A stretch of DNA of 64,000 bases from Celerinatantimonas diazotrophica (GTDB lineage Bacteria; Pseudomonadota; Gammaproteobacteria; Enterobacterales; Celerinatantimonadaceae): NCBI RefSeq assembly GCF_004339545.1, contig NZ_SMGD01000011.1, positions 62,001-126,000 on the forward strand. The letters run 5' to 3'. How positions within the stretch are numbered: position 1 is the stretch's first letter; each line of letters begins with the position of its first letter. The notes under the pieces are model-generated. The model had not been told where the DNA came from. It was given only the letters and a program-made list of their open reading frames with translations, and did no database searches. The translations under genes were made by a program, and so were the position numbers. This document shows positions 8,761-17,544 of the stretch, piece by piece.

Positions 8761-9348
8761 TTACTCTTCGAACGTTGGATTTCCTTGAGCATCCTTTTTG
8801 GGTGCAAGAAGGAAGTTTGTTTGAGGTAATAAATTCTTTAATAAAATCAGGGACAACGCCATAGAAGCTATCACGCCAAACAAATTAATCACATTGATAA
8901 ACGAACCTAAACCAGAAAATTGCAGTGCAAAGCTCTGAATCACATTAGACAAAGCAGTGATCCCTAATAACACAATCAACAAATAACCAATTCCACGGTA
9001 TTTACCTATAACCCAAATTAAAACGATATTTAGAATGGGTGCCATTAAAATGTATAACCCGCCATAGGGCATGGCATTTTGGTGCACGTACAAAAAGACA
9101 GAAAGAGCCTTAATCAGTGCCAACACCGCAATCACTACCATCAAAATTTGGTTTAACCGTTTAAATTGAGCACGCCGTTGCGGCGTTGGAATTTGAGCTA
9201 GAATGCGAGCCACTCGTTTCGCCTCTGGCATTCGGGCAAACGGAGCATAAATATCCGCTTTTTTTTCACCTGCAATTACCCGTTCTTCGAGTAATTTATA
9301 AAGACTTTTTTTCGCCGGAACCGTCATCTTTTTCCACTTCATCCACAT
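8761..9348 (-). CDS. Hypothetical membrane protein with basic N-terminus
   Basis: The 195-residue product is not recognised. It has a charged N-terminal 65 residues rich in lysine and arginine, then four or five hydrophobic segments (from about residue 68 to 175) and a short polar tail. It ends one base from the stop of the convergent MocR gene. The start is uncertain: ATG at 9348 has AGGTCGG upstream, while ATG at 9327 is also possible. Codon use looks normal for the window, and the frame without stops plus the membrane pattern support a real gene. Confidence 0.65.
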   Translation of the reverse strand: MWMKWKKMTVPAKKSLYKLLEERVIAGEKKADIYAPFARMPEAKRVARILAQIPTPQRRAQFKRLNQILMVVIAVLALIKALSVFLYVHQNAMPYGGLYILMAPILNIVLIWVIGKYRGIGYLLIVLLGITALSNVIQSFALQFSGLGSFINVINLFGVIASMALSLILLKNLLPQTNFLLAPKKDAQGNPTFEE

Positions 9349-9782
9349 CAGAACCGACCTATCATCAGCTGAAATGGCTCAAGATGCAACCTTGAGGAGG
9401 AATCAACACCTATTGCTGATTCATATCAGGGCAGCGCAACGCCAAAGAGGGACGGTTTCGTTAACTGCACCCGACCTTGGTTATATCAAGCTGTGCATCA
9501 AGAGGCTGTTATTAATTCATCAGCCTTGAGCCCCACTTGACTATCAGGATCAACCAGTCATGATTTGCCACTAAACCCATTGGCCCTTCTCTACCAACTC
9601 GATTACACATTGCTATAAACAAACCGTTTTGTATCTTAAGAACTCGCAGCTCTTAAACATTGCCATCGGTTCAGCTTCGATATTGGTAACAGCGGCCACA
9701 ATATTGACCACTGAATGAGTGGGAAATGAGTTTACTTTACGCGCAATAGATAATGAGTCCCTTTAACTTCAGGTATAATGAA
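9349..9782. other. Intergenic region with traces of a decayed gene
   Basis: No intact gene was found. On the minus strand 9650-9770 there is a stop-free stretch of about 45 codons (SIARKVNSFPTHSVVNIVAA and onward), then frames interrupted by several stops down to about 9430. This looks like eroded coding sequence, but I cannot name the family. Confidence 0.3.
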
Positions 9783-10190
9783 TCAGCTAAGAGCTAATGA
9801 CATACGAGAATAAGCGATGTCCTGTTTATAAAAAAGCTTACCCTCTGCCTTAAATCCAAACTTGGCATAAAAGGCCTGCGCACTTTGGCGCGCATCACAC
9901 CAAAAAGTACTCACCTGTTGGGCTTGCAAATCAGCAATCATATGTCTTAGCATGGCGCTGCCAATCCCCTGTTTCTGAAACGGTTCAAGCGTAGCAAACT
10001 TGCGTAATCTGGCGGCATTATTATGGATAAAAACCGAAGCGACACAAACCAGCTTACTCTCTTCAAACGCACCATAGTGCATCCCTTCAAGATCATCGTC
10101 CAAACAGCAAAATTCAATGCTTTGTTCAGGCCATAAAACTTGATGGCGAATGGCTAAAGTCTGCTGCGCACTGATAGATTTGATTTGCAT
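9783..10190 (-). CDS. GNAT-family N-acetyltransferase
   Basis: This 135-residue cytoplasmic enzyme would transfer an acetyl group from acetyl-CoA to an unknown amine. The acetyl-CoA loop is visible as FQKQGIGSAML (about residues 74-84), preceded by the core strand LVCVASVFIH and followed by FWCDARQSAQAFYAKFGF, the classic C-terminal GNAT motif. The length is typical of the small ElaA-like or unassigned subfamily. It stands alone. Confidence 0.85.
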   Translation of the reverse strand: MQIKSISAQQTLAIRHQVLWPEQSIEFCCLDDDLEGMHYGAFEESKLVCVASVFIHNNAARLRKFATLEPFQKQGIGSAMLRHMIADLQAQQVSTFWCDARQSAQAFYAKFGFKAEGKLFYKQDIAYSRMSLALS

Positions 10191-10297
10191 AGAAAGCCTG
10201 TGAATTAAAAATTCACACTATAGGGTCAAATTGACTATAAGTCACCTTTTCAGAAAATAGGAAAGTGGGCCAATTGACACTGATCCGAATCGACCTA

Positions 10298-10906
10298 TTA
10301 CCTAGCTAACTTAGTAGGTTCAGAGGAGCTAATACGAGGGATTTGATCCAGCCATTGCTGATGGCGCTCATAAAATGGTAAGGGGTTGATCCCCAACAAC
10401 TGCCCTTGTTGATACGTCACAGCTAAAAATATATCAGCAAGAGAAAAATAATAACTCACCATAAAATCAGACTGATTGCATAATTGTGATTTAAGCTTGA
10501 CCAAACATTCAGACACCCAGTTGCGGCGATATTCAACCAATTGCTCTTCACTCATATCTTCGTAAAGCATTTTTATGACAGAACGCCGCATAGGGGCCTG
10601 AATTGTGGTGATGACATATTCACAAATCTGACGAATATAGGTTCTATCAAACACATTTCGCCCCAGTAGGGGCTTTGATGGAAAAACCTCTTCTAGATAC
10701 TCTAAAATGGCTAATGGCTCCTTAATATAAAAGCCATCAGCGCCAAGGGTAGGTAAAGACGCAAAAGGATTGATTCGCAAATAGCTCGACATCTGCTCAT
10801 CAGGTTCAATTTCAATGCGCTGATAATCAATATTTTTGTAATTTAATGCCCATTCAACACATCGTGAACGCTCTGAACTGGTTGAACTATATAGAATAAA
10901 TTCCAT
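10298..10906 (-). CDS. Glutathione S-transferase family protein (zeta/maleylacetoacetate isomerase-like)
   Basis: The 202-residue product has a thioredoxin-like N-terminal domain with SSTSSERSRC, matching the serine motif of zeta-class GSTs, then NPFASLPTLGADGFYIKEPLAILEYL, where the cis-proline and the glutathione gamma-glutamyl contact (here EP rather than ES) sit. The helical C-terminal domain follows. Zeta GSTs isomerise maleylacetoacetate or detoxify substrates with glutathione. No tyrosine or homogentisate catabolic gene lies nearby, so the role is unknown. Confidence 0.8.
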   Translation of the reverse strand: MEFILYSSTSSERSRCVEWALNYKNIDYQRIEIEPDEQMSSYLRINPFASLPTLGADGFYIKEPLAILEYLEEVFPSKPLLGRNVFDRTYIRQICEYVITTIQAPMRRSVIKMLYEDMSEEQLVEYRRNWVSECLVKLKSQLCNQSDFMVSYYFSLADIFLAVTYQQGQLLGINPLPFYERHQQWLDQIPRISSSEPTKLAR

Positions 10907-11603
10907 ATTCTCTCATATCACCTCTATAACTAAACTCGGTTTTTCCATATTGGCTCATGTCATTATGCACTAACAAATCTGACCCGCTGATTCTACATGC
11001 AATGCTGACCATTTCTGTGACATAACAAAGGGATGCACAACATACAAAGGAAAAACACAGCACATAGATGTCTGCATAGAGCAACGCTCTTAAGTCAAAA
11101 ATTTAAGAATAGTCGCTTCAATCGTATAACGAATCATCAAAGAAATAGAACTGATGCATCCTTCTTTATCTACCCACCATATAAGTATTACCTTTTTTGA
11201 CTAAATCATTCAATTGAAACCCCGTTTTTATTGAAGAAAAATGTACAAATTAAACAACGCACAAAAAAGGCCCTGACAGCGATTTCATTAACTGATACAA
11301 AGCCCAAATACCTAACTAAAATACTCAACTATATACGCGTTAAAAACTGTTTTTGGGATATCTTTTCCCATGAATAATAGTCACTTCTTATGATTTTTCA
11401 TTAAATATTCCAGTGTACAGTAAGGTTAGAGTTCCCAAGATAGTCCACTTTTTGCTAAGCAAATATTGGTAAAAAGGAGCCATTATAAGCACCTTTATTC
11501 GGTACTATTGAACAAACACAGCAATCGTTACTGGTGAATTTAAAACCACGACATAAGACAATAGCGAAAATTATTTTTTGTGGCAGACAATTAGTTTAAA
11601 TTC
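10907..11603. other. Gene-free AT-rich region
   Basis: About 700 bp without a convincing gene. A 65-codon minus-strand frame (10887-11084) overlaps the GST gene, lacks a ribosome site and resembles nothing. I see no RNA gene or repeat here. It may hold regulatory sequence for the ABC-F transcript to the right. Confidence 0.4.
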
Positions 11604-11631
11604 TTTACTTTGTCCAAGACAACGCTAAAAT
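11604..11631 (+). promoter_or_regulatory. Candidate promoter of the ABC-F leader transcript
   Basis: TTTACT (11604-11609) and TAAAAT (11626-11631) are spaced by 16 bp. Transcription from here would start near 11638 and give a leader of about 258 nt before the ABC-F start codon. Confidence 0.4.
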
Positions 11632-11690
11632 TTATACGACCGATCAACCGAAAATGGCAACATTTTCACAACGAATCTAAGGAGAATTTT

Positions 11691-11771
11691 ATGTCTATGT
11701 GGTGTTCGCTTAACCCACGCTTATTTGGCACTAAAACTTGCTCAAGAGTGATTGATATCGCGTTGCGATAA
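11691..11771 (+). CDS. 26-residue leader peptide of the ABC-F gene
   Basis: ATG at 11691 follows AAGGAG by six bases, the best ribosome site in the area. The frame encodes MSMWCSLNPRLFGTKTCSRV then six more residues and ends in TAA at 11769-11771. The small size, the strong initiation signal, and overlap of codons 17-19 with a segment able to pair with RNA just downstream indicate a regulatory leader peptide rather than a functional protein. Leader peptides with drug-induced ribosome stalling are known upstream of several antibiotic-resistance ABC-F genes and erm genes. Confidence 0.65.
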   Translation: MSMWCSLNPRLFGTKTCSRVIDIALR

Positions 11772-11898
11772 TCTCGACTTGAGCGAATAATTACCTTTCG
11801 ACGGAAAACGTCACTCGAGTACTTTCTCTCAAGCTCGAAGAATTATTGTCAACTCTGACAATGGAGTTACGCTCCCAAAAATTCTTGAGACGACTATG
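11738..11898 (+). promoter_or_regulatory. Putative translational attenuator controlling the ABC-F gene
   Basis: Four segments can pair alternately: A GCTCAAG (11740-11746, inside the leader ORF), B CTTGAGC (11778-11784), C TCTCAAG (11827-11833) and D CTTGAGA (11884-11890). D contains the GAG that precedes the ABC-F ATG at 11896. A:B plus C:D would hide the start region. If a ribosome stalled over A, B could pair with C and free D. Smaller hairpins (TTGTC / GACAA at 11846-11861 and GGAG / CTCC at 11863-11875) lie in the C:D loop. The architecture is visible; the mechanism is inferred. Confidence 0.6.
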
Positions 11899-13641
11899 AG
11901 TACTTTTTTAACAGCAAAATCCCTTACCCTTTCTTTCACCTCTACTGCATTGTTCAAATCGCTGAATGTCACCATTAATCGCGGCGATAAAGTCGGCCTG
12001 ATTGGTCACAATGGCTGTGGCAAAAGCTCACTGCTCAAACTGTTGAGTGGACAAATTGAGCCCAGTGAAGGACATATTGCGAAAGCCAAACAATGTTTGA
12101 TGAGTTATGTGGAACAACATCTTCCTGAACCCTTACACTCTAGAACTGTTCTCGCAGCATTAACTGAAACGCTAAGCGACGATGGCCATTGGCGGGCCGA
12201 GATGCTTTTATCAGAATTAGGATTTTTAGAATCCGATTGGCAGATGGCTATGAAAAATTGCAGCGGCGGGCAGCAGATGCGGCTGCTACTCGCCAGAGCT
12301 ATTATCAATGAACCTGATTTATTGTTACTCGATGAACCCAGCAACCACTTAGATCTTCCGTCACTGATGTGGCTAGAGCAATTTTTGAGTCACTGGAAGG
12401 GAACATTTGTGTTGGTGTCTCACGACCAGACCTTGCTGGATTCTGTTACCAATACCACCTGGGTGATGCGCGATCAGTCACTGTATCATTTTGCGCTGCC
12501 CTGCTCACAGGCAAGGCAAGCCCTCAAAGAAAAAGATGCACAAGATCAAGCGCGTCATAACAGTGAACAGAAGGAGATCGACCGCATCGAGAAAAGTGCG
12601 AAGCGACTGGCGGTGTGGGGCAAGGTTTACGACAATGAAGATTTAGCACGCAAAGCCAAAACCATGTTTGCCAGAAAAGAGCGCTTGGAAGAGCAACAAA
12701 CTGAACTGAGCGAAGGCGCGCCGTGGTGTTTAGAACTGCATGGCGAAGCACTACCCGCAAACCGCTTATTGGAAGTGTCTGCGCTTGCCGTCAAACCTGC
12801 GCCAAACTATCCGGCTTTGTTTGAGATGCCCGACATGCGGATTAAAAGCGGTGACAGAATTGCCGTGTTGGGACGTAATGGCTGTGGTAAATCAACATTA
12901 CTGAATCTATGCCATCGATTCTATCTGCAACAAGAGGCAGGACAAGCTGCGCTCTTAGAGCACCAAGATGATTCAGTGATCTTCCATGACCGTTGCCGAT
13001 TAGGTTATTACGATCAATCACTCGCACAGCTAGCTGATCAAGATACGTTAACCGATGCATTAGGTCATTTTGCCGCAATCAGTAACGAACAAAGCAAGCG
13101 TGCATTAATCAGCGCGGGATTTGAGTATGCCCGACATACCCAAAAGATCGAATCGCTCAGTGGCGGGGAACGAGCTCGACTGCTATTTGTCGGGTTAACG
13201 CTGGCAAGGTATCACCTGTTATTTTTAGATGAACCGACCAACCACTTGGATATGGAAGGCAAAGAAGAGCTGATAGAAACGCTAAATGCATTCGAAGGCG
13301 CTGCTGTTTTGGTCAGTCATGATCGCAGCCTAATCGAACAAAGTTGTAATCGATTCTGGCTGATTCAACAAGGGCGGCTGAGTGAGTACTTATCAGCTGA
13401 AGAGGTCTATCTGCAACTGAGTGAACACGCTGAGTATTCTGCGCAACATGCCAAGCCAATAGAGAAAGGGACGGCTTTACACGCTGACCATGAGGATACA
13501 GAAGAGGAGCAACTGTTAGAGCGTTTGCTACACCTCGAATCATTACTGGCAGCTGACCGACAGCGAAAACCCAAACATCAAAAGCCAGACCTGCAAAAGC
13601 AATGGCAGGAGGAAATTGAAAAAATCAGTAATCAACTTTAA
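11896..13641 (+). CDS. ABC-F family ATP-binding protein
   Basis: The 581-residue soluble protein has two ATPase domains without membrane segments. Domain 1 has Walker A GHNGCGKSS (about 37-45), signature NCSGGQQMRLLLARA and LLLDEPSNHLDLP. Domain 2 has GRNGCGKST, LSGGERARLLF and LFLDEPTNHLDME. Between them is the charged P-site tRNA-interaction linker (about 195-275), and a charged coiled tail follows. ABC-F proteins bind the ribosomal E site and act as translation factors or antibiotic protection proteins. It does not look like EttA, Uup, YheS or YbiT. The upstream leader suggests inducible expression. Confidence 0.9.
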   Translation: MSTFLTAKSLTLSFTSTALFKSLNVTINRGDKVGLIGHNGCGKSSLLKLLSGQIEPSEGHIAKAKQCLMSYVEQHLPEPLHSRTVLAALTETLSDDGHWRAEMLLSELGFLESDWQMAMKNCSGGQQMRLLLARAIINEPDLLLLDEPSNHLDLPSLMWLEQFLSHWKGTFVLVSHDQTLLDSVTNTTWVMRDQSLYHFALPCSQARQALKEKDAQDQARHNSEQKEIDRIEKSAKRLAVWGKVYDNEDLARKAKTMFARKERLEEQQTELSEGAPWCLELHGEALPANRLLEVSALAVKPAPNYPALFEMPDMRIKSGDRIAVLGRNGCGKSTLLNLCHRFYLQQEAGQAALLEHQDDSVIFHDRCRLGYYDQSLAQLADQDTLTDALGHFAAISNEQSKRALISAGFEYARHTQKIESLSGGERARLLFVGLTLARYHLLFLDEPTNHLDMEGKEELIETLNAFEGAAVLVSHDRSLIEQSCNRFWLIQQGRLSEYLSAEEVYLQLSEHAEYSAQHAKPIEKGTALHADHEDTEEEQLLERLLHLESLLAADRQRKPKHQKPDLQKQWQEEIEKISNQL

Positions 13642-13977
13642 GTTAGTTTAAGTCCTTCAATGTATCTCTGATATGGAAATATAGCCATCCCTGAATGGAA
13701 TGGCTAAGCCTTGGACCGGTAGTCATAAGACCATGATGATCTGGGCATTCATACTAAGTAGCGAGTTAGCAATTGAACAAGTGTCCTGTGGGTAACGACT
13801 CACTATTGCAGCACGATTTCCTATGGTTGGGAGGCTCCCCATTGATAACCTCGTTTTTGGCAAGACTGACGTCCACAATCCGCCCAAACACTCTACCAAC
13901 CATTCCCCCTGTTTCTCTATCCTTGTAACGTCGCTCATATCAACGATGGTAACGATACAAAAAACTCAATACGAACA
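13642..13977. other. Intergenic region after ABC-F, possible weak terminator
   Basis: TAGCCAT (13682-13688) and ATGGCTA (13700-13706) can form a 7-bp stem shortly after the ABC-F stop, but without a clear T-run. A 71-codon minus frame (13723-13938) and an overlapping plus frame show no ribosome site or recognisable family, and I do not call them. Confidence 0.35.
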
Positions 13978-14280
13978 TTACAACCAGCGATTGCAGGCAG
14001 AATGCGTTTCAATCTCTTTATACCCTGTTGAGTCAATGACTTGATGATCATATAGGTCATCTAAAACATGCTCTAACTTTTCAAAGTCTTCAGCACAACC
14101 ACAATACTTAACTAGCGCAGGCACTGCTTGGTCTAGTAATTTAGCAAACGCACCTGCACTTAATCTCCGGTGGGCTTTTTTTAATACGTTAGCAATCGCT
14201 TTACGCATGGGTAACAGATCGTCTTCAGGGTCAATCATCTGTACTTCAATCGCTGCAATTTGAACCATATATTGATTCAT
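13978..14280 (-). CDS. Small hypothetical protein (100 residues)
   Basis: Not recognised. The start ATG at 14280 follows AAAGGTG with good spacing. The product is mostly helical, with a basic stretch (LKKAHRRLSAGAFAKLLDQ, about residues 33-52) and an acidic C-terminal half, and contains two adjacent cysteines' worth of spacing in KYCGCAEDF. Cytoplasmic, no membrane segment. It is monocistronic between the ABC-F gene and the pectate lyase gene. Confidence 0.6.
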   Translation of the reverse strand: MNQYMVQIAAIEVQMIDPEDDLLPMRKAIANVLKKAHRRLSAGAFAKLLDQAVPALVKYCGCAEDFEKLEHVLDDLYDHQVIDSTGYKEIETHSACNRWL

Positions 14281-14580
14281 ATTTCACCTTTAAAATTAGA
14301 ATGCGGGTCAATAATATTGGATTGGTTCTAATACTGTAACGCAACAGAGTTCAGTCTCAATAACCGAGAAGAGCAAAACCATATTCGCGTTAGCTTTAAG
14401 ACGCCTTAAAATATCAAAATTTGATATAGATCATTAATATTTTGCAAGGAAAACTCTCTCTGCACATATCAGGGTGCTCTAAAGATCAATATCACTTGTG
14501 CCTCAGCCTCATACTTTATAAGAATTTTGTGACAAAACGATAAACTATCGTCAGAGGTTGCTTCGATTTAACGCTTAGTT

Positions 14581-15729
14581 CTATTGTGGACCTGCATTCC
14601 GCTGCACAAAGTCAGGCACACGAGAAGCAGCAGTAATGGTATAACTGTAACCCACTGGCGAAGTGCCAAAATTAGAGCCTGATGCTGAACTGCCGGTTGT
14701 GTTGTTATAAACATTGTTACGTTCGTAAAACTTATAAATATTGCCGCTGGAATCTGTGGAGATGTTATTCGTATTATTGGTGTGATAAAAATAGTTCGAT
14801 TCTGACACCACAACACTTCCACTATTTATTTGGATTGCATTATATTGCTGCAGTGGGTAGCGGTGACCATCGTTGGCCGTGCGACTCCCTGACAATGCGG
14901 GATGGTTATCGAAATAGTTGCTGTAAAGATGTACCCATCCCCGAAATAATGGCCGCCCACGCATATAAGGACCAAACCAGTTATGGTGCACTGTGACATG
15001 TAAAGCCCCAGTCGCAACATAAGAATCGGATGAATTAGCGCCAATCACCATTGCCAAACGTTCGCCCGCTAAATCAGTGTATGAACCAACCCAGTTCCAA
15101 ACTGGATCTGGGCTCATATAGGCCCAACTTCTAGAAAAATAAAAATGGTTGAATGAGAGAGTCACATAATCTGATGACAAGGTCACACTCAATAAGTCAT
15201 CACTGGTATTATAAAAAGTACAGTGCGTGATATAGGCATTGGTGACCCGGCGCAATGAAACTCCTTCATAATTAATTCCAGCATTATTTGCAGTTCCATA
15301 AACTTGTGTTGGCAGATGCTGTAAATCTGAGATATTGCCATAAAAGGTAATGTTCGAAACCTTAATGTTCTCAACATTGGTACCCAGTGCAAGTTTCTCA
15401 CCATCAAACTTCAATTGAATATTCTCTAAAACTGCCTGCCCACCGCGCTCGCCTTCCACCGTTGTATTGTTGTTTCGTGTTGAAGCAAAGGTAAGGGTCG
15501 TCAACGAAGGGCCACCATAGATAGTACCTCTGACAATAATATGATGCGAACCTGCAGCCACAGCAGACTTAAGCTCAGCTAAAGTGCTAACGGTCTTTGC
15601 AGGATAACTATCGCCCCCCATCGTATTGGAAAAGCCTCCTGTATTGACTGCCTGCGCACATCCGGCCCACCCAATCACAAGCGCTCCCAACACTGTAATG
15701 ACATATCGCCTGATGAAATCCATTCGCAT
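14581..15729 (-). CDS. Secreted pectate lyase, polysaccharide lyase family 1
   Basis: The 382-residue product has a signal peptide (about residues 1-28, ending CAQA) and a right-handed beta-helix body. Pel hallmarks: SDDLLSVTLSSDYVTLSFNHF, corresponding to the calcium-binding strand, and VTVHHNWFGPYMRGRPLFR, containing the catalytic arginine region, followed by VHLYSNYFDNH. It cleaves de-esterified pectin by beta-elimination outside the cell. Start at 15729 is chosen because AAGGA lies seven bases upstream; a second in-frame ATG lies two codons before it. No pectin-uptake genes sit nearby, so the oligomers must be handled by genes elsewhere. Confidence 0.9.
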   Translation of the reverse strand: MRMDFIRRYVITVLGALVIGWAGCAQAVNTGGFSNTMGGDSYPAKTVSTLAELKSAVAAGSHHIIVRGTIYGGPSLTTLTFASTRNNNTTVEGERGGQAVLENIQLKFDGEKLALGTNVENIKVSNITFYGNISDLQHLPTQVYGTANNAGINYEGVSLRRVTNAYITHCTFYNTSDDLLSVTLSSDYVTLSFNHFYFSRSWAYMSPDPVWNWVGSYTDLAGERLAMVIGANSSDSYVATGALHVTVHHNWFGPYMRGRPLFRGWVHLYSNYFDNHPALSGSRTANDGHRYPLQQYNAIQINSGSVVVSESNYFYHTNNTNNISTDSSGNIYKFYERNNVYNNTTGSSASGSNFGTSPVGYSYTITAASRVPDFVQRNAGPQ

Positions 15730-16012
15730 GATCATATCCTTAGTCTAATAATCTCGATAAAAAACATAAGCACAACCACCAACCACTTACGAATAGAGGC
15801 TGTATTATTAAAAACAGAAAGCTATATTGATACAATTATTAATATATGCCAATTATTATCACCAAATCAATCACCGCTGTTTCATTATTGGGGTTTGTTT
15901 ATCAATTTCATTGGATGGGCAATATTGGAAGTTGTGAATGAGTCATGCCTTAAATTTTAGCGATCAATAGCCAAAAATACGCAAACGAAAGATAGTCCAT
16001 CAGTTCAACCGA
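15730..16012. other. AT-rich upstream region of the pectate lyase gene
   Basis: This stretch presumably holds the pectate lyase promoter. I saw no convincing CRP site. It contains TGTTTCATTATT near 15890, which resembles only half of a KdgR operator, too weak to call. Confidence 0.3.
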
Positions 16013-16053
16013 TTAGCGAGTATATTAGCTATAGACCCTCGCTAAATTTTTTA
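16013..16053 (+). terminator. Rho-independent terminator-like hairpin
   Basis: TTAGCGAG (16013-16020) and CTCGCTAA (16038-16045) form a perfect 8-bp stem with a 17-nt loop, followed by ATTTTTTAT on the plus strand. No plus-strand gene ends here, so it may end a small RNA or lost gene. It could also work backward for the minus-strand region. Confidence 0.5.
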
Positions 16054-16147
16054 TCGCATCGACGCTTTATCGATGACGTTAGATTATGGCAAGCCCCTGC
16101 TACATGAATCAGACAGCAATGGCTGTCATTTAAATAAAAATAGTCCG

Positions 16148-16550
16148 CTATTGTTTTTTCTTAAGTCGATATTGTTGATACAGAGACTCTGGTGAGTAAA
16201 CAATAACCTCTTTTAAAATACCAACCGCCTCGCGAAGCGAAAGTGACGGATAGCTATAACTCACAGATTGGCGGCCAATCCAACCATCCCCTTGAAAGGC
16301 AAACATCAACATATAAACCTGCAATATCGGACTCAATAGGCACCAGTAAATAATTCACCACAACCGACTCATCTTGCTGGTTTGTTATCGAAATTCCACC
16401 ACCTTCATCACTTCGCTCAAACTGCTCTATCTCATGTTGCCAAGGGTATTGATGAATCCGTTCTTGCAACTCAGCATAAGAATTCACCTGATATTGGCGA
16501 TTAACGACCTGAGCATTTTCATCGTGATAATTATAATCAACTGTAATCAT
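16148..16550 (-). pseudogene. Small hypothetical gene split by a frameshift
   Basis: ATG at 16550 follows AGGGAATGTA and opens MITVDYNYHDENAQVVNRQY. The frame stays open through NYLLVPIESDIAGLYVDV near 16310, then runs into unrelated sequence and stops at 16254. The neighbouring frame continues with FAFQGDGWIGRQSVSYSYPS and ends LYQQYRLKKKQ at 16148. The two halves join smoothly if one or two bases are shifted near 16300-16320. The intact product would be about 130 residues. The shape recalls small immunity-type proteins, but I cannot name the family. A sequencing error could also explain it. Confidence 0.5.
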
Positions 16551-16575
16551 TACATTCCCTATCTCATGATGCTCT

Positions 16576-17544
16576 TTACAAATCACGGCTCATCAGGCTT
16601 AACTGTCCCTGTTTATCTAAATCGAACGTTGCAAAATCACGTGCTAAAAATAGATTTCCCTTATAAAACTGCTGCGCTTCATGGCGAATATCGTCAATAC
16701 AATGAGCCGCTTTTAAATGGTCCTGATAACGAGGACTAAAGTGAGTGAGCACTAAATTCGCGATCTGTGCTTGTTGGGCAAATTCCGCCACCAAACGTGC
16801 ATAACTATGCCCCACATCACTCCCCACCTTAAGGGCAACATCTTCAGTATAAGTCGCCTCATGAACCAGCACCTGACAACCATGACAAATCTCACCAAGT
16901 AATGAAGGTGTGTCATTATCACCACCGACTACAATTTTTTCTGCTTCGTGATTGGCAATCAAGTAATCTTGGGCACTAATCTGTCGATCATTCACTGCCA
17001 CGGATATCCCTTTACTGATCTGCCCCCACAACGGCCCTCGAGGAACACCATCACGAATGAGTTTTTCAACGTCTAGCTTAAAATCTGCAGTTTTTTCAGT
17101 AAAACTATAAGCATGTGATGGCACTCGATGTGACAATTTAGCCGCTTCAATGGTAACGGCCCCGACACGATGATGGAGTTGAGAGTTGACCTCAATAAAA
17201 CTCAGTTCATACCCCAAGTTAAATTCACTATATAACGCAGTTGCTTCTATCCATTGTTGGATTCCTTTGGGAGCGATAATAGTCAGAGGCGCTTTACGAC
17301 CATTCATTGCCGCGCTTGAAAGGAGTCCGGGTAATCCATAGCAGTGATCGCCATGCATATGCGTGATACAAATCCCCTGTAATTGATTTAGCGATAGTGA
17401 TGTCTGCAAAACTTGATGCTGAGTACCTTCACCGCAATCGATTAAAAACCATCCTTTACCCTGCGAACAAAGAACGGCAAGAGCCGTGACATTTCGTCTC
17501 CGGGTCGGAACGCCGGCTGATGTACCTAAAAATTGAAGTTGCAT
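16576..17544 (-). CDS. rnz: Ribonuclease Z
   Basis: The 322-residue metallo-beta-lactamase-fold endonuclease removes 3' trailers from tRNA precursors. The zinc motif THMHGDH is at residues 61-67, with PRRGP-like GVPRGPLWG and the late HEATYTED and THFSPRY motifs of the tRNase Z family all present. The start MQLQFLGTSAGVPTRRRNVT matches the family N-terminus exactly in position. Length is typical of bacterial RNase Z (about 305-330). The frameshifted small gene begins 26 bp beyond its end. Confidence 0.95.
   Translation of the reverse strand: MQLQFLGTSAGVPTRRRNVTALAVLCSQGKGWFLIDCGEGTQHQVLQTSLSLNQLQGICITHMHGDHCYGLPGLLSSAAMNGRKAPLTIIAPKGIQQWIEATALYSEFNLGYELSFIEVNSQLHHRVGAVTIEAAKLSHRVPSHAYSFTEKTADFKLDVEKLIRDGVPRGPLWGQISKGISVAVNDRQISAQDYLIANHEAEKIVVGGDNDTPSLLGEICHGCQVLVHEATYTEDVALKVGSDVGHSYARLVAEFAQQAQIANLVLTHFSPRYQDHLKAAHCIDDIRHEAQQFYKGNLFLARDFATFDLDKQGQLSLMSRDL

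Noticed and set aside
10887-11084. 65-codon minus frame
   Set aside because: Overlaps the start of the GST gene, no ribosome site, unusual composition.
13723-13938. 71-codon minus frame after the ABC-F gene, with an overlapping plus frame
   Set aside because: No initiation signal and no family resemblance; the two frames shadow each other.
15880-15900. Possible KdgR operator before the pectate lyase gene
   Set aside because: Only one half of the palindrome fits.
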